Made by a program: the position numbers and the translations under genes. 24,177 nt of DNA from positions 1 to 24,177 of the forward strand of contig CAZLEA010000025.1 of the NCBI GenBank assembly GCA_964558445.1, written 5' to 3'. Positions 1 through 7,747 of this stretch are shown piece by piece. Every line of letters begins with the position of its first letter. The first letter of the stretch is position 1. The notes below the pieces were generated by a model that saw only the letters and a list, made by a program, of their open reading frames with translations, was not told where the DNA came from and made no database searches. Origin of the DNA: CAYXVJ01 sp964558445. Its GTDB lineage: Bacteria; Bacillota; Clostridia; Saccharofermentanales; Fastidiosipilaceae.

Positions 1-1257
1 CAGACGATCAAGCTCTTCGAGGTTTGTCGGATGCGCGGTATCCCGATCTTCACGTTTATCAACAAGATGGACAGAGCAGCGCTCCCGCCCTTCGAGCTGA
101 TGGATGAACTAGAGAAGGTGCTCGGTATCTTCTCCTACCCGATGAATTGGCCGATCGGCACGCACGGTGACTTCAAGGGCATCTATAACCGCAGATCGTC
201 TCGCGTCGAACTCTTCGATGCGAAGACATCCAAGCACGGCTCCAAGCAGGTGAGCGCAAGCTTCACGGATATAGACGACCCGGCACTGGCGAAGACCATC
301 GGCTCGGATGAGGATCTGGAGAAATTGAAGGAAGATATCGAGATGCTCGACATCGCCGGCGAAGAATTCGACCTCGAGCGCATCGCCCGGGGCGAATTAA
401 CCCCACTCTTCTTCGGTTCTGCACTGACAAACTTCGGTGTAGAGACCTTCTTGCATGCCTTCCTCGAGATGGCCCCGGCGCCGTCTGCCAGAGAGACGAA
501 GACCGGCACAATCGAGGCGACGGACGAATTGTTTAGCGGCTTCGTCTTCAAGATTCAAGCGAACATGAATCCGGATCACCGCGACCGTCTCGCGTTCATC
601 CGTATCTGTTCGGGCGCTTATTCCAAGAACTTGGAAGTGAAGCTCGTGCGCGAGAATCGAAACATCCGTCTGCAGCAGCCCCAGCAGTTCATGGCCCAGG
701 ATCACAAGGTCGTAGAAGAAGCTTATGCGGGCGATATCATCGGCGTCTTCGACCCGGGTCTCTATCGCATCGGCGACAGCCTCATCGAGGGGAATCAGAA
801 CATCGTCTTCGAGGGGATACCGGTGTTTCCGCCGGAGCACTTTGCCCGTGTAAGCGCGAAGGATTCGATGAAGCGCAAGCAATTCCTGAAGGGTATGGAG
901 CAGCTCGCCCAAGAGGGTACGATTCAGATGTACAAGCAGCCCGAGATCGGTACCGAGACGTTCATCGTCGGAGTCGTCGGTGTTCTGCAGTTCGATGTGC
1001 TCGAGCAGCGCTTGAAGTCGGAGTACAAGGTCGATATTCGCCTGCAACAGCTAAACTATCGCTCGGCTCGCTGGCTTCGCTTGAAGGGCAAGCCGTTTGC
1101 CGTCGCAGAGGACATGGAGGGACTGAATCTGACGAGTACAACGCTTCGCGTCGTGGATCACAGAGAAGATCCCGTCCTCTTGTTCGAGTCCGATTGGGCA
1201 ATCAATTGGGCACTCGACCGTAACGACGGGATCGACTTGGTTTCGATTAACGACTAA
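1..1257 (+). CDS. prfC: Peptide chain release factor 3 (RF3), 5' end outside the window
   Basis: The frame is open from base 1 and ends at TAA 1255-1257, giving 418 residues. Full-length RF3 is about 530, so roughly the first 110-120 residues, with the P-loop, lie upstream of the window. The fragment begins inside the GTPase domain: the guanine-recognition motif NKMD is at residues 21-24. It continues through the translation-factor beta-barrel domain (FSGFVFKIQANM) to the RF3-specific C-terminal domain. RF3 is a ribosomal GTPase that recycles RF1/RF2 after stop-codon hydrolysis. The match to EF-G-like factors is general, but the segments HRDRLAFIRICSG and GVVGVLQFDVLEQRL are typical of RF3. 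It converges on the fucosidase gene with only 13 bases between the stops. No convincing terminator hairpin is visible there. The ATG at 31 is internal, not a start. Confidence 0.93.
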   Translation, partial: QTIKLFEVCRMRGIPIFTFINKMDRAALPPFELMDELEKVLGIFSYPMNWPIGTHGDFKGIYNRRSSRVELFDAKTSKHGSKQVSASFTDIDDPALAKTIGSDEDLEKLKEDIEMLDIAGEEFDLERIARGELTPLFFGSALTNFGVETFLHAFLEMAPAPSARETKTGTIEATDELFSGFVFKIQANMNPDHRDRLAFIRICSGAYSKNLEVKLVRENRNIRLQQPQQFMAQDHKVVEEAYAGDIIGVFDPGLYRIGDSLIEGNQNIVFEGIPVFPPEHFARVSAKDSMKRKQFLKGMEQLAQEGTIQMYKQPEIGTETFIVGVVGVLQFDVLEQRLKSEYKVDIRLQQLNYRSARWLRLKGKPFAVAEDMEGLNLTSTTLRVVDHREDPVLLFESDWAINWALDRNDGIDLVSIND

Positions 1258-1270
1258 GATGTAACGCTTA

Positions 1271-2740
1271 TCAATCCACCGTAATCTTGATCACCACAGG
1301 CATGTCTTGGGTCTTGGGGTCGCCTGTCACGTGCAGGCCGCGCTCATCTCTGGTCCAGGTACATGCCTTCTGATTCAGTATCTCTACTTCGGAGACGATG
1401 CCGCTGAAGACCGGCAGATGCGAGGCATCTTGCTCACCTAGCGAGCGAATCGTGACCTCACCCGACGCCGGCCAATTGAGGCAGGTCGCATAGATGAACG
1501 TGCCCCTGCTCGTGAAGCGGAAGTCCTCGGCGGTGAACACCGTATCGGTCTGATCCGTGAATTGACCCTCCGGCGTGGACGTCGGCCCCTCCATCGCGAT
1601 GCGCCAGGGAATTGTCCCATAGACTGCTTCGCCGTTCTCCCGTAGCCAGCGACCCATCCCGACCAAGACCTCGCGATCTTCGTCCGAAATCGTGCCGTCC
1701 GGCTTGGGCCCGACGTTCAGAAGCAGGACACCGTTCTTACTCACGATATCCACCAGATCTCGAATCAGACTCGACGCGGATTTGAAGGTATTATTCTCGG
1801 TCCAGCACCAAGAGTTCCTGGCGATTGCGGTATCCGTCTGCCAACGGAAGGTCTGGGGAGAGGCGAACTTGCCTCGTTCGATATCGACGGTCGCCGTACC
1901 CATCGGGAAGGCGTCGTGTTTGTAGCAGATCGTCACATCCTCGCCCCACTCGTGGGCTCTGTTATAGTAGTAAGCGGCGAAACGCTTCAGATAAGGCTTC
2001 ACGGCCGAGTGCTGAATCCACCAATCGAAGTAGAACTGCTTCGGTCTATAAGAATCGACCAATTCGCAGCAGCGTACAAGCCAGTCTTCCAAGAAGTCCG
2101 CCGTCGGCATGGGCTCACTGAAGAGGTCGTGGTGGTCTTGTTCCGGCATCGCCGGCCAGTAGAAGTCGCCTCGCTCCATCGGTTCTCTGACATCGCTGTC
2201 GAACTGTCTTCCATGCCCCATGAAGAACCAGTGTTCCACACGGTGGCTGGACAGGCCGCAAACGAGCCCCACCTCTGTGAAGGCCGTACGCAACTCGCCG
2301 AGGACATCTCGCTTGGGCCCCATCACGGCCGCGTTCCAATCCGATAATTCGCTTCGGTACATCTGGAAGCCGTCGTGATGCTCGGCGACGGGTATGACAT
2401 ACTTCGCACCCGCCTCTCGGAAGAGCTCGGCCCAAGAGCTTGGATCGAAGGCCTCGGCGGTAAACAGGGGGATGAAGTCCTTGTAACCGAATTCCTTCTG
2501 CGGTCCGTATGTCTCTACATGGTGCTTGAATTCGGGTGAGCCATCCACATACATGTTTCTCGAATACCACTCGTTTCCGAACGCGGGTACGGCATACGGT
2601 CCCCAGTGGATGAAGATACCAAGCTTACCCTCATACATCCAAGCGGGCATATCACGGCCTGCCAGGCTTGCCCAATCGTCCTTGTAGGGACCTTGCAAGA
2701 TGACGTCTGCAATCTGTTTCAAATACGCTTCATGCTTCAT
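1271..2740 (-). CDS. Alpha-L-fucosidase, glycoside hydrolase family 29, cytoplasmic
   Basis: 489 residues. Family GH29 enzymes remove alpha-L-fucose from glycans with a retaining mechanism. The visible signatures are GIFIHWGPYAVPAFGNEWY (residues 41-59), the substrate-pocket motif EHHDGF (120-125) and QFYFDWW, whose Asp239 fits the family's catalytic nucleophile. NGVLLLNVGPKPDG is the conserved end of the catalytic barrel. A beta-sandwich-like tail follows. There is no signal peptide or membrane segment, so it should act inside the cell on imported oligosaccharides. The start at 2738-2740 touches the N gap. If the 55-bp duplication across the gap is merged, its ATG falls one base after the TAG stop of the upstream kinase (TAG-T-ATG), with a GGAG site inside the end of the kinase gene. 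The gene is therefore complete and probably translationally coupled. It is the last gene of the fatty-acid operon, an odd companion. The acid/base residue was not assigned. Confidence 0.9.
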   Translation of the reverse strand: MKHEAYLKQIADVILQGPYKDDWASLAGRDMPAWMYEGKLGIFIHWGPYAVPAFGNEWYSRNMYVDGSPEFKHHVETYGPQKEFGYKDFIPLFTAEAFDPSSWAELFREAGAKYVIPVAEHHDGFQMYRSELSDWNAAVMGPKRDVLGELRTAFTEVGLVCGLSSHRVEHWFFMGHGRQFDSDVREPMERGDFYWPAMPEQDHHDLFSEPMPTADFLEDWLVRCCELVDSYRPKQFYFDWWIQHSAVKPYLKRFAAYYYNRAHEWGEDVTICYKHDAFPMGTATVDIERGKFASPQTFRWQTDTAIARNSWCWTENNTFKSASSLIRDLVDIVSKNGVLLLNVGPKPDGTISDEDREVLVGMGRWLRENGEAVYGTIPWRIAMEGPTSTPEGQFTDQTDTVFTAEDFRFTSRGTFIYATCLNWPASGEVTIRSLGEQDASHLPVFSGIVSEVEILNQKACTWTRDERGLHVTGDPKTQDMPVVIKITVD

Positions 2741-2840
2741 NNNNNNNNNNNNNNNNNNNNNNNNNNNNNNNNNNNNNNNNNNNNNNNNNNNNNNNNNNNN
2801 NNNNNNNNNNNNNNNNNNNNNNNNNNNNNNNNNNNNNNNN
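2741..2840. other. Assembly gap, 100 Ns, probably not real missing sequence
   Basis: Exactly 100 Ns, a common default for a gap of unknown length. The 55 bases before it (2686-2740) are identical to the 55 bases after it (2841-2895). Contig ends sharing exactly one k-mer length are what a de Bruijn assembler with k=55 leaves when a scaffolder joins neighbours without overlapping them. Removing the Ns and one copy gives uninterrupted, correctly spaced genes on both sides. The true gap is probably -55 bases. Confidence 0.85.
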
Positions 2841-2895
2841 AGGGACCTTGCAAGATGACGTCTGCAATCTGTTTCAAATACGCTTCATGCTTCAT
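2841..2895 (-). repeat. Artificial second copy of the fucosidase start (55 bp)
   Basis: This is an exact copy of 2686-2740, encoding the first 18 residues of the fucosidase (MKHEAYLKQIADVILQGP). It is best read as assembly duplication, not a biological repeat. Its ATG (2893-2895) lies one base after the TAG stop of the kinase at 2897-2899, which is the natural position for the fucosidase start. Confidence 0.85.
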
Positions 2896-2896
2896 A

Positions 2897-3652
2897 CTAT
2901 TGATTCTCCCAACTCTCCTTAATCTTGTTACGCTCGTTACTCCCTTCGGCAAAGAGCGGTTCCAACCTATCGATACAGAAACGATCCGGCCTTGTCGCAG
3001 CGATATACGCTTCCTCAAACGGAATCCAGCGTTCCCGGAACATAGTCACAGAAGCCAAGCCGTTTCGCCTTGCGATTCGCCGCAGTTGCTCCTCTTCTTC
3101 TACATGGACGAAGAAGGAGATTTGCTCTCGATAGAAGGGGCGAAGCATCGGATGCAGAGTATAGGCGCCCTCTACTATCGCCATATCAGTATAGCGAATC
3201 TTGCGCTCACTGCCCATCGTCCACTCGTGGGGGATGAGCGGCCGATACGAGAAGGGCTTCCCATCTGCCATGGGAGCCAAGACATCCTTGAAGAAGCGCT
3301 CACGGTCGACGTTGCCGCCTGCCTCGGCGAAGCGTTCGTCTGTCCGCATCTCGGGCGGCAAGTAGAAGTCGTCCATGTGAAACACATGGACGTCCAGTAG
3401 CCGCGCAAGCTCTGTGCCGAGGCTGCTCTTACCCGCTGCCGCACGTCCGTCCAGCGCGAGCATGACCGGAAGTATCGGCACTCCGCCGCTCAAGTAGTCT
3501 GCCAAGCGCATGAGGATTTGCATGACCTCGGGGAAGCTGCCTTCGCTTCGGGCGAGGCTAATCGCTCGTCTCACTCTGCTGTCTAACTCTGCAAATTGAG
3601 AAGGCGAAGCCGTTTGTCTCGACTTCGCCTTCGCTTCGATCTCATGATCCAT
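2897..3652 (-). CDS. P-loop NTPase of the uridine kinase-like family
   Basis: 251 residues. A Walker A motif GRAAAGKS is at residues 69-76, followed by HMDDFYLP at about 91-98, the pattern of uridine kinase/phosphoribulokinase-like enzymes that phosphorylate a small hydroxyl substrate with ATP. VEGAYTLHP at about 160 fits the family's second conserved strand. An N-terminal helical segment of about 55 residues precedes the kinase core. The substrate cannot be told from sequence. The usual uridine-binding residues were not identified, so a true Udk is not claimed. The ATG (3650-3652) lies three bases after the TAA of accDA, with an AGAGGA site in the last accDA codons, so it belongs to the fatty-acid operon. 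The fucosidase follows after one base. A role in sugar or nucleoside salvage linked to the fucosidase is only a guess. Confidence 0.8.
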   Translation of the reverse strand: MDHEIEAKAKSRQTASPSQFAELDSRVRRAISLARSEGSFPEVMQILMRLADYLSGGVPILPVMLALDGRAAAGKSSLGTELARLLDVHVFHMDDFYLPPEMRTDERFAEAGGNVDRERFFKDVLAPMADGKPFSYRPLIPHEWTMGSERKIRYTDMAIVEGAYTLHPMLRPFYREQISFFVHVEEEEQLRRIARRNGLASVTMFRERWIPFEEAYIAATRPDRFCIDRLEPLFAEGSNERNKIKESWENQ

Positions 3653-3655
3653 GAA

Positions 3656-5422
3656 TTATTCCTCTGTATACATGCCTATCTTACGGAAGCGTTCGTGTCG
3701 CTCTTGAAGCATAAGCTCGGGCGCTTGATTTTGCAAGCTATAGATGGACGATAAGAAGAACTGCTTGATACCCTCTGCCGTCTCTTCCATGCTCTCGTGA
3801 GCACCGGCACCCGGCTCCGAGATGATTTCATCGCAGATACCGAGCTCCAGAAGATCAAAGGCCGTGATGCGACTCACATCCGCCGCCTCTCTCTCGCGAG
3901 CAGGGTCCTTCCAGAGTAAGGACGCGAAGCCGCGCGGCGAGATCACCGAGTAGATGGCGTTCGAGAGCATCGCCAGGCGATCTGCAACCGCGATCGCAAG
4001 CGCACCGCCGCTGCCGCCCTCACCGATGACACAGCTGATGATCGGGACACGTAGGCTACTCATCTCGAACAAGTTTCTCGCGATCGCCTCGCCTTGTCCG
4101 CGTTCCTCGTCCTCCACGCCGCAGTACGCACCGGGTGTATCGACGAAGCTTAGGATCGGACGTCCGAACTTCTCGGCTTGCTTCATCAGCCGCAGCGCCT
4201 TGCGATAGCCCTCGGGATGCGGCATGCCGAAGTTGCTGTCGCTGTTCTCGGCCAGATCGCGCCCCTTCTTGGTCGCGATGACCGTGACCGGTATGCCCTC
4301 CAATACCGCAAGTCCGCCCCAGACGGCAGGATCGTCCGCATAGTAGCGATCGCCGTGAAGTTCCATGACGTCATCGAAGATCAGAGGCAGGTAGTCCACG
4401 ATCGTGGGACGCCCCTTCTGCCTGATGATATCGAGGCACTCGGAGCCGCTTCTGGAAACTGGCTCTACTTGTACACGGCTCTCCGGCATGAGCAGGCAGG
4501 CTTCACCCGGCGCGTGGAAGCGCAAGAGCTTGGTCAAGACCGTGCGGATCTCGGAGCGTGGGATGATCTTGTCCAGGAAGCCGTGCTCCAGGAGGAATTC
4601 GGCTCGCTGGAAGTTATCGGGCAGTGTCTCGGAGATCGTGCCCTCGATGACGCGTCGTCCTGCAAATCCGATAATCGTACCGGGTTCGGAGACGATCAGG
4701 TCACCTAGGCTGGCGAAGCTTGCCGTCACGCCGCCGGTCGTAGGATCGGTCATGAAGGAGAGGTAGAGGAGGCCCGAGTCGCTGTGACGCTTGACCGCAG
4801 CCGAAGTCTTGGCCATCTGCATCAAGGAGACGATACCCTCTTGCATCCTCGCTCCGCCGGAGACGGAGAACAAGATGACAGGGAGGCGCTTCTCAGTTGC
4901 CGTCTCGAACAAGCGGGTGATCTTCTCACCCACGACGCTGCCCATCGAGCCCATCATGAAACGGCTGTCCATAGCGGCAAGCATACAGGGGCGATCGTCA
5001 ATCGATGCGCTGCCGCAGACGATCGCGTCGTTCAGCCCCGTTGTCTCTCTGAGGCTGTCGAGCTTCTCGGCATAGCCCTCGTAATTCAAGGGATTCAAGC
5101 TCTGCAGGTTTCGATCCTGTTCGACGAAGCTGTTCGGGTCCGCAATTAGGCGGATGCGCTCCCATGCCGTGATGCGGAAGTGGTGATCGCAGTGCTGGCA
5201 CACGCTATCGTGGCGTGCGAAGTCCTCGCGGTACATGACGGCCTTGCACTCCGGACAGCGTATCCAGAGATCGTCCGGGATCGGCTGCTTGTAACTGAAC
5301 GGGATACCGTCTGCAGCGTCGCCTCTGGAGCGCTGGCGACTGCGGCTCAGTGCGATCGCATCGGCCATGCGCGTTTCGTCCTCGACTCGCTTCCTGATAT
5401 TCTTAAACATACTGTCTGTCAT
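3656..5422 (-). CDS. accDA: Acetyl-CoA carboxylase carboxyltransferase, fused beta and alpha subunits (AccD-AccA)
   Basis: 588 residues. The protein carries both halves of the carboxyltransferase that moves CO2 from carboxybiotin to acetyl-CoA, giving malonyl-CoA. The N-terminal half is AccD: a four-cysteine zinc site (C56, C59, C75, C78), then the crotonase-fold core with FSVSGGARMQEG (185-196) and DPTTGGVTASFASLGD (226-241). The C-terminal half, from about residue 327, is AccA: HGDRYYADDPAVWGG, NFGMPHPEGYRKALRL, DTPGAYCG and GEGGSGGALAI. The linker is about 25 residues. The long N-terminal coiled-coil of free-standing AccA (about 65 residues in E. coli) is mostly missing. No frameshift separates the halves, so this is a real fusion. 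The start is the first of two nearby ATGs, with an AGAGG site 6-7 bases upstream. AccC lies 36 bases upstream. Confidence 0.95.
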   Translation of the reverse strand: MTDSMFKNIRKRVEDETRMADAIALSRSRQRSRGDAADGIPFSYKQPIPDDLWIRCPECKAVMYREDFARHDSVCQHCDHHFRITAWERIRLIADPNSFVEQDRNLQSLNPLNYEGYAEKLDSLRETTGLNDAIVCGSASIDDRPCMLAAMDSRFMMGSMGSVVGEKITRLFETATEKRLPVILFSVSGGARMQEGIVSLMQMAKTSAAVKRHSDSGLLYLSFMTDPTTGGVTASFASLGDLIVSEPGTIIGFAGRRVIEGTISETLPDNFQRAEFLLEHGFLDKIIPRSEIRTVLTKLLRFHAPGEACLLMPESRVQVEPVSRSGSECLDIIRQKGRPTIVDYLPLIFDDVMELHGDRYYADDPAVWGGLAVLEGIPVTVIATKKGRDLAENSDSNFGMPHPEGYRKALRLMKQAEKFGRPILSFVDTPGAYCGVEDEERGQGEAIARNLFEMSSLRVPIISCVIGEGGSGGALAIAVADRLAMLSNAIYSVISPRGFASLLWKDPAREREAADVSRITAFDLLELGICDEIISEPGAGAHESMEETAEGIKQFFLSSIYSLQNQAPELMLQERHERFRKIGMYTEE

Positions 5423-5458
5423 AATTGCCTCTTTTGGTCCTTTGGCATGCTTACTAGT

Positions 5459-6820
5459 TTATGCTAACTTCTCGATGAGCTCGGGCATCAAGCGCTCGAG
5501 GAAGCCGTTGTCGTAATCCCCCGAGATGAAGTCCGGGTGACGAAGCAGTGCGAGGTGGAAGTCCACGTTGGTCGGCACACCCTCGATCACAAGTTCGGTC
5601 AGGGCTCTGCGCATCCTCGCGATCGCCTCACTTCTTGTTGGCGCATGGACGATCAGCTTCGCGAGCATCGAATCGTACTCGGAGGGCACTTCGTAACCCG
5701 GATAGAGCGCCGTGTCGACGCGTACGCCGTGACCGCCGGGTAGGATGAGGTTACGGATACGGCCCGGCATGGGTCGGAAACCGAGCGCCGGATCCTCCGC
5801 ATTGATGCGACACTCGATCGCGTGTCCCTGCACCCTGATCTTGTTCTGTTCCAGAGTCAGTCTCTTCCCCGCAGCCGCCAAGATCTGCTCTTGGATCAGA
5901 TTCGTTTGAGTCACCGCTTCGGTGACGGGGTGTTCGACCTGAATACGGGTATTCATCTCCATGAAGAAGAAGTTCTTGTCATCATCGACCAGGAACTCGA
6001 TCGTACCGACGCCCGTGTAATTCACCGATTTCGCAAGGCGAACCGATAGCTCACCCATACGCTCACGCAGCCTGCGATCGACCACGGGAGACGGCGACTC
6101 CTCGAGGAGCTTCTGATTACGACGCTGAATCGAGCAGTCTCGCTCACCGAGATGAACCACGTTGCCGTGCTCGTCTGCAAGCAGCTGAATCTCGACATGA
6201 TGCGGATTCAGGATATAGCGCTCCATGTAGACGCTCTGATCGCCGAACGCCGCCTTGGCCTCTGCCCTCGCCGCCATATAAGCATGAGACAAATCGTTCT
6301 CTTGATAGACGATGCGCATGCCGCGACCACCTCCGCCACTGGCGGCCTTGATGATAACCGGATAGCCGATGGCCTGGGCCGTCTGGCGAGCCTCGCCAAG
6401 ATCCGTGATCAAGGACGACGAGCCCGGAATCACCGGCACACCGGCCGCGACCGCGCTCTTCCTCGCCTGATTCTTGTCGCCCATCAGCGCCATCGTCTCG
6501 CTTGTCGGTCCGATGAACTTGATGTGACACTGCTCGCAGAGGCGCACCAAGCTGACGTTCTCGGAGAGGAAACCGAAACCGGGATGGATCGCATCCGCAC
6601 CGGTCACGATAGCCGCCGAGATGATCGCCTGACGATTGAGGTAACTGTTCTGGGAATCCGCAGGTCCGATACAGATCGCTTCATCGGCCAGGTGGACGTG
6701 AAGCGCATCCTTGTCGGCTTCCGAGTAGACGGCGACCGAGCGAATCCCCATGTCCCTACAAGCACGGATGATGGCGACGGCGATTTCGCCGCGATTGGCA
6801 ATTAGGATTTTTCTAAACAT
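5459..6820 (-). CDS. accC: Acetyl-CoA carboxylase, biotin carboxylase subunit
   Basis: 453 residues, the normal family length (E. coli 449). AccC carboxylates the biotin on AccB using ATP and bicarbonate, the first half-reaction of malonyl-CoA synthesis. The N-terminal domain starts FRKILIANRGEIAVAIIRA. The ATP-grasp domain shows the glycine loop SGGGGRGMR, then MERYILNPHHVEIQ, HLGERDCSIQRRNQKLLEE and the metal and catalytic region EMNTRIQVEHPVTE. The C-terminal domain includes RINAEDP. It sits between fabZ and accDA with 36-base spacers on each side, as in many Firmicutes clusters. Nothing key is missing. Confidence 0.97.
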   Translation of the reverse strand: MFRKILIANRGEIAVAIIRACRDMGIRSVAVYSEADKDALHVHLADEAICIGPADSQNSYLNRQAIISAAIVTGADAIHPGFGFLSENVSLVRLCEQCHIKFIGPTSETMALMGDKNQARKSAVAAGVPVIPGSSSLITDLGEARQTAQAIGYPVIIKAASGGGGRGMRIVYQENDLSHAYMAARAEAKAAFGDQSVYMERYILNPHHVEIQLLADEHGNVVHLGERDCSIQRRNQKLLEESPSPVVDRRLRERMGELSVRLAKSVNYTGVGTIEFLVDDDKNFFFMEMNTRIQVEHPVTEAVTQTNLIQEQILAAAGKRLTLEQNKIRVQGHAIECRINAEDPALGFRPMPGRIRNLILPGGHGVRVDTALYPGYEVPSEYDSMLAKLIVHAPTRSEAIARMRRALTELVIEGVPTNVDFHLALLRHPDFISGDYDNGFLERLMPELIEKLA

Positions 6821-6856
6821 ATTAAGCTCTCTTCTGCCCCTAAGGCTTAGCCGGCC

Positions 6857-7288
6857 CTATTCCTTGTCTCCTACGGCAAAGACCATCTCAGCCGATACAG
6901 CAAGTTCATCTCCGACATAGGCTCTGCCGCTTCCGAAGCCGACGCTGCCGCGGATGCGGTCGAGCGTCATCTCGAGGCGTAGGATATCGCCCGGGACGAC
7001 CTTGCGCTTGAAACGAACCTTGTCGATCTTACCGAAGTACGCGATACGATTCCGAAACTCCGGCTTGGATAGGATGCAGACAGCACCCGCCTGCGCGATC
7101 GCCTCGATGATCAGGACACCCGGCATAACCGGTTCCTCCGGGAAGTGCCCGCGGAAGAAATCCTCTTCGCCCGTCACGTATTTACGACCTACGACCGACT
7201 GTTCGTCCATCTCCAAGATCTCGTCAACCAACAAGAACGGTTCGCGATGCGGGATAACCGCCTTGATCGCCTCTTGATCCATTAACAT
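6857..7288 (-). CDS. fabZ: 3-hydroxyacyl-[acyl-carrier-protein] dehydratase
   Basis: 143 residues, a single hot-dog domain. FabZ dehydrates 3-hydroxyacyl-ACP to trans-2-enoyl-ACP. The motif IPHREPFLLVDEI opens the domain. The catalytic pair is His48 in GHFPEEPVMPGV and Glu62 in IIEAIAQAG. The ATG at 7286-7288 has a perfect AGGAGG seven bases upstream, and this site overlaps the TAG stop of accB, implying coupling. An in-frame second ATG at codon 3 is possible but worse placed. Confidence 0.96.
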   Translation of the reverse strand: MLMDQEAIKAVIPHREPFLLVDEILEMDEQSVVGRKYVTGEEDFFRGHFPEEPVMPGVLIIEAIAQAGAVCILSKPEFRNRIAYFGKIDKVRFKRKVVPGDILRLEMTLDRIRGSVGFGSGRAYVGDELAVSAEMVFAVGDKE

Positions 7289-7299
7289 AGCTAATCCTC

Positions 7300-7746
7300 C
7301 TAGCCGATCCGGAACAGCGGGTCGCCATACTGGACCTTCTGCCCGTTCTTGGCATAGATCTCCAAGATCTTGCCGCTGCTTGTGCTAGCAACCTCGTTCA
7401 TGAGCTTCATCGCCTCGATGATGCAGAGGATGTCGCCTGTGGCTACCGTATCGCCTAGCTCCGCGAAGGCCTTAGCCTCCGGAGAGGGTGCGGCAAAGAA
7501 GATGCCGACCACGGGCGCTGTCACGATGCTGCCGGTCAGTGTCTCTTCTGTATCTGCCGCCTCGCTTGCTTCGGTGCTTACGGCGCTGTCTGTCGCTACC
7601 GCAACGGCTGCGGGCGGTGTCCAGATGTTCGCGTTTACCGGATGACGCTTAAGCTTCAGCTTACCCTCTTCGAGCGGTAACTCGACGAGGTCGATCTCGG
7701 AGGCCTTCATCGCTTCCATGAGTTTGATGATGTCGTTGATGTCCAT
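7300..7746 (-). CDS. accB: Acetyl-CoA carboxylase biotin carboxyl carrier protein
   Basis: 148 residues from the ATG at 7744-7746, which is one base after the fabF TGA (TGA-T-ATG). The frame is open further upstream, but that part overlaps fabF and lacks family similarity. The N-terminal part DINDIIKLMEAMKASEIDLVEL matches the AccB start. A flexible Ala/Thr/Glu-rich linker covers about residues 40-72. The biotinyl domain follows with the motif EAMKLMNE, so Lys114 should be biotinylated. The biotin ligase (birA) needed for this is not in the window. AccB carries carboxybiotin between AccC and AccDA. Confidence 0.95.
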   Translation of the reverse strand: MDINDIIKLMEAMKASEIDLVELPLEEGKLKLKRHPVNANIWTPPAAVAVATDSAVSTEASEAADTEETLTGSIVTAPVVGIFFAAPSPEAKAFAELGDTVATGDILCIIEAMKLMNEVASTSSGKILEIYAKNGQKVQYGDPLFRIG

Positions 7747-7747
7747 A

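Noticed and set aside
397..1047. A 216-codon minus-strand frame inside prfC
   Set aside because: It is a shadow of prfC with no recognisable domain and no ribosome binding site of note.
2686..2895. The 55-bp repeat as a mobile element end or recombination site
   Set aside because: It is coding sequence, exact, and flanks a 100-N default gap, which points to assembly.
2606..3400. Open frames running through the N gap on both strands
   Set aside because: They exist only because Ns do not create stops. The real genes there are the kinase and the fucosidase.
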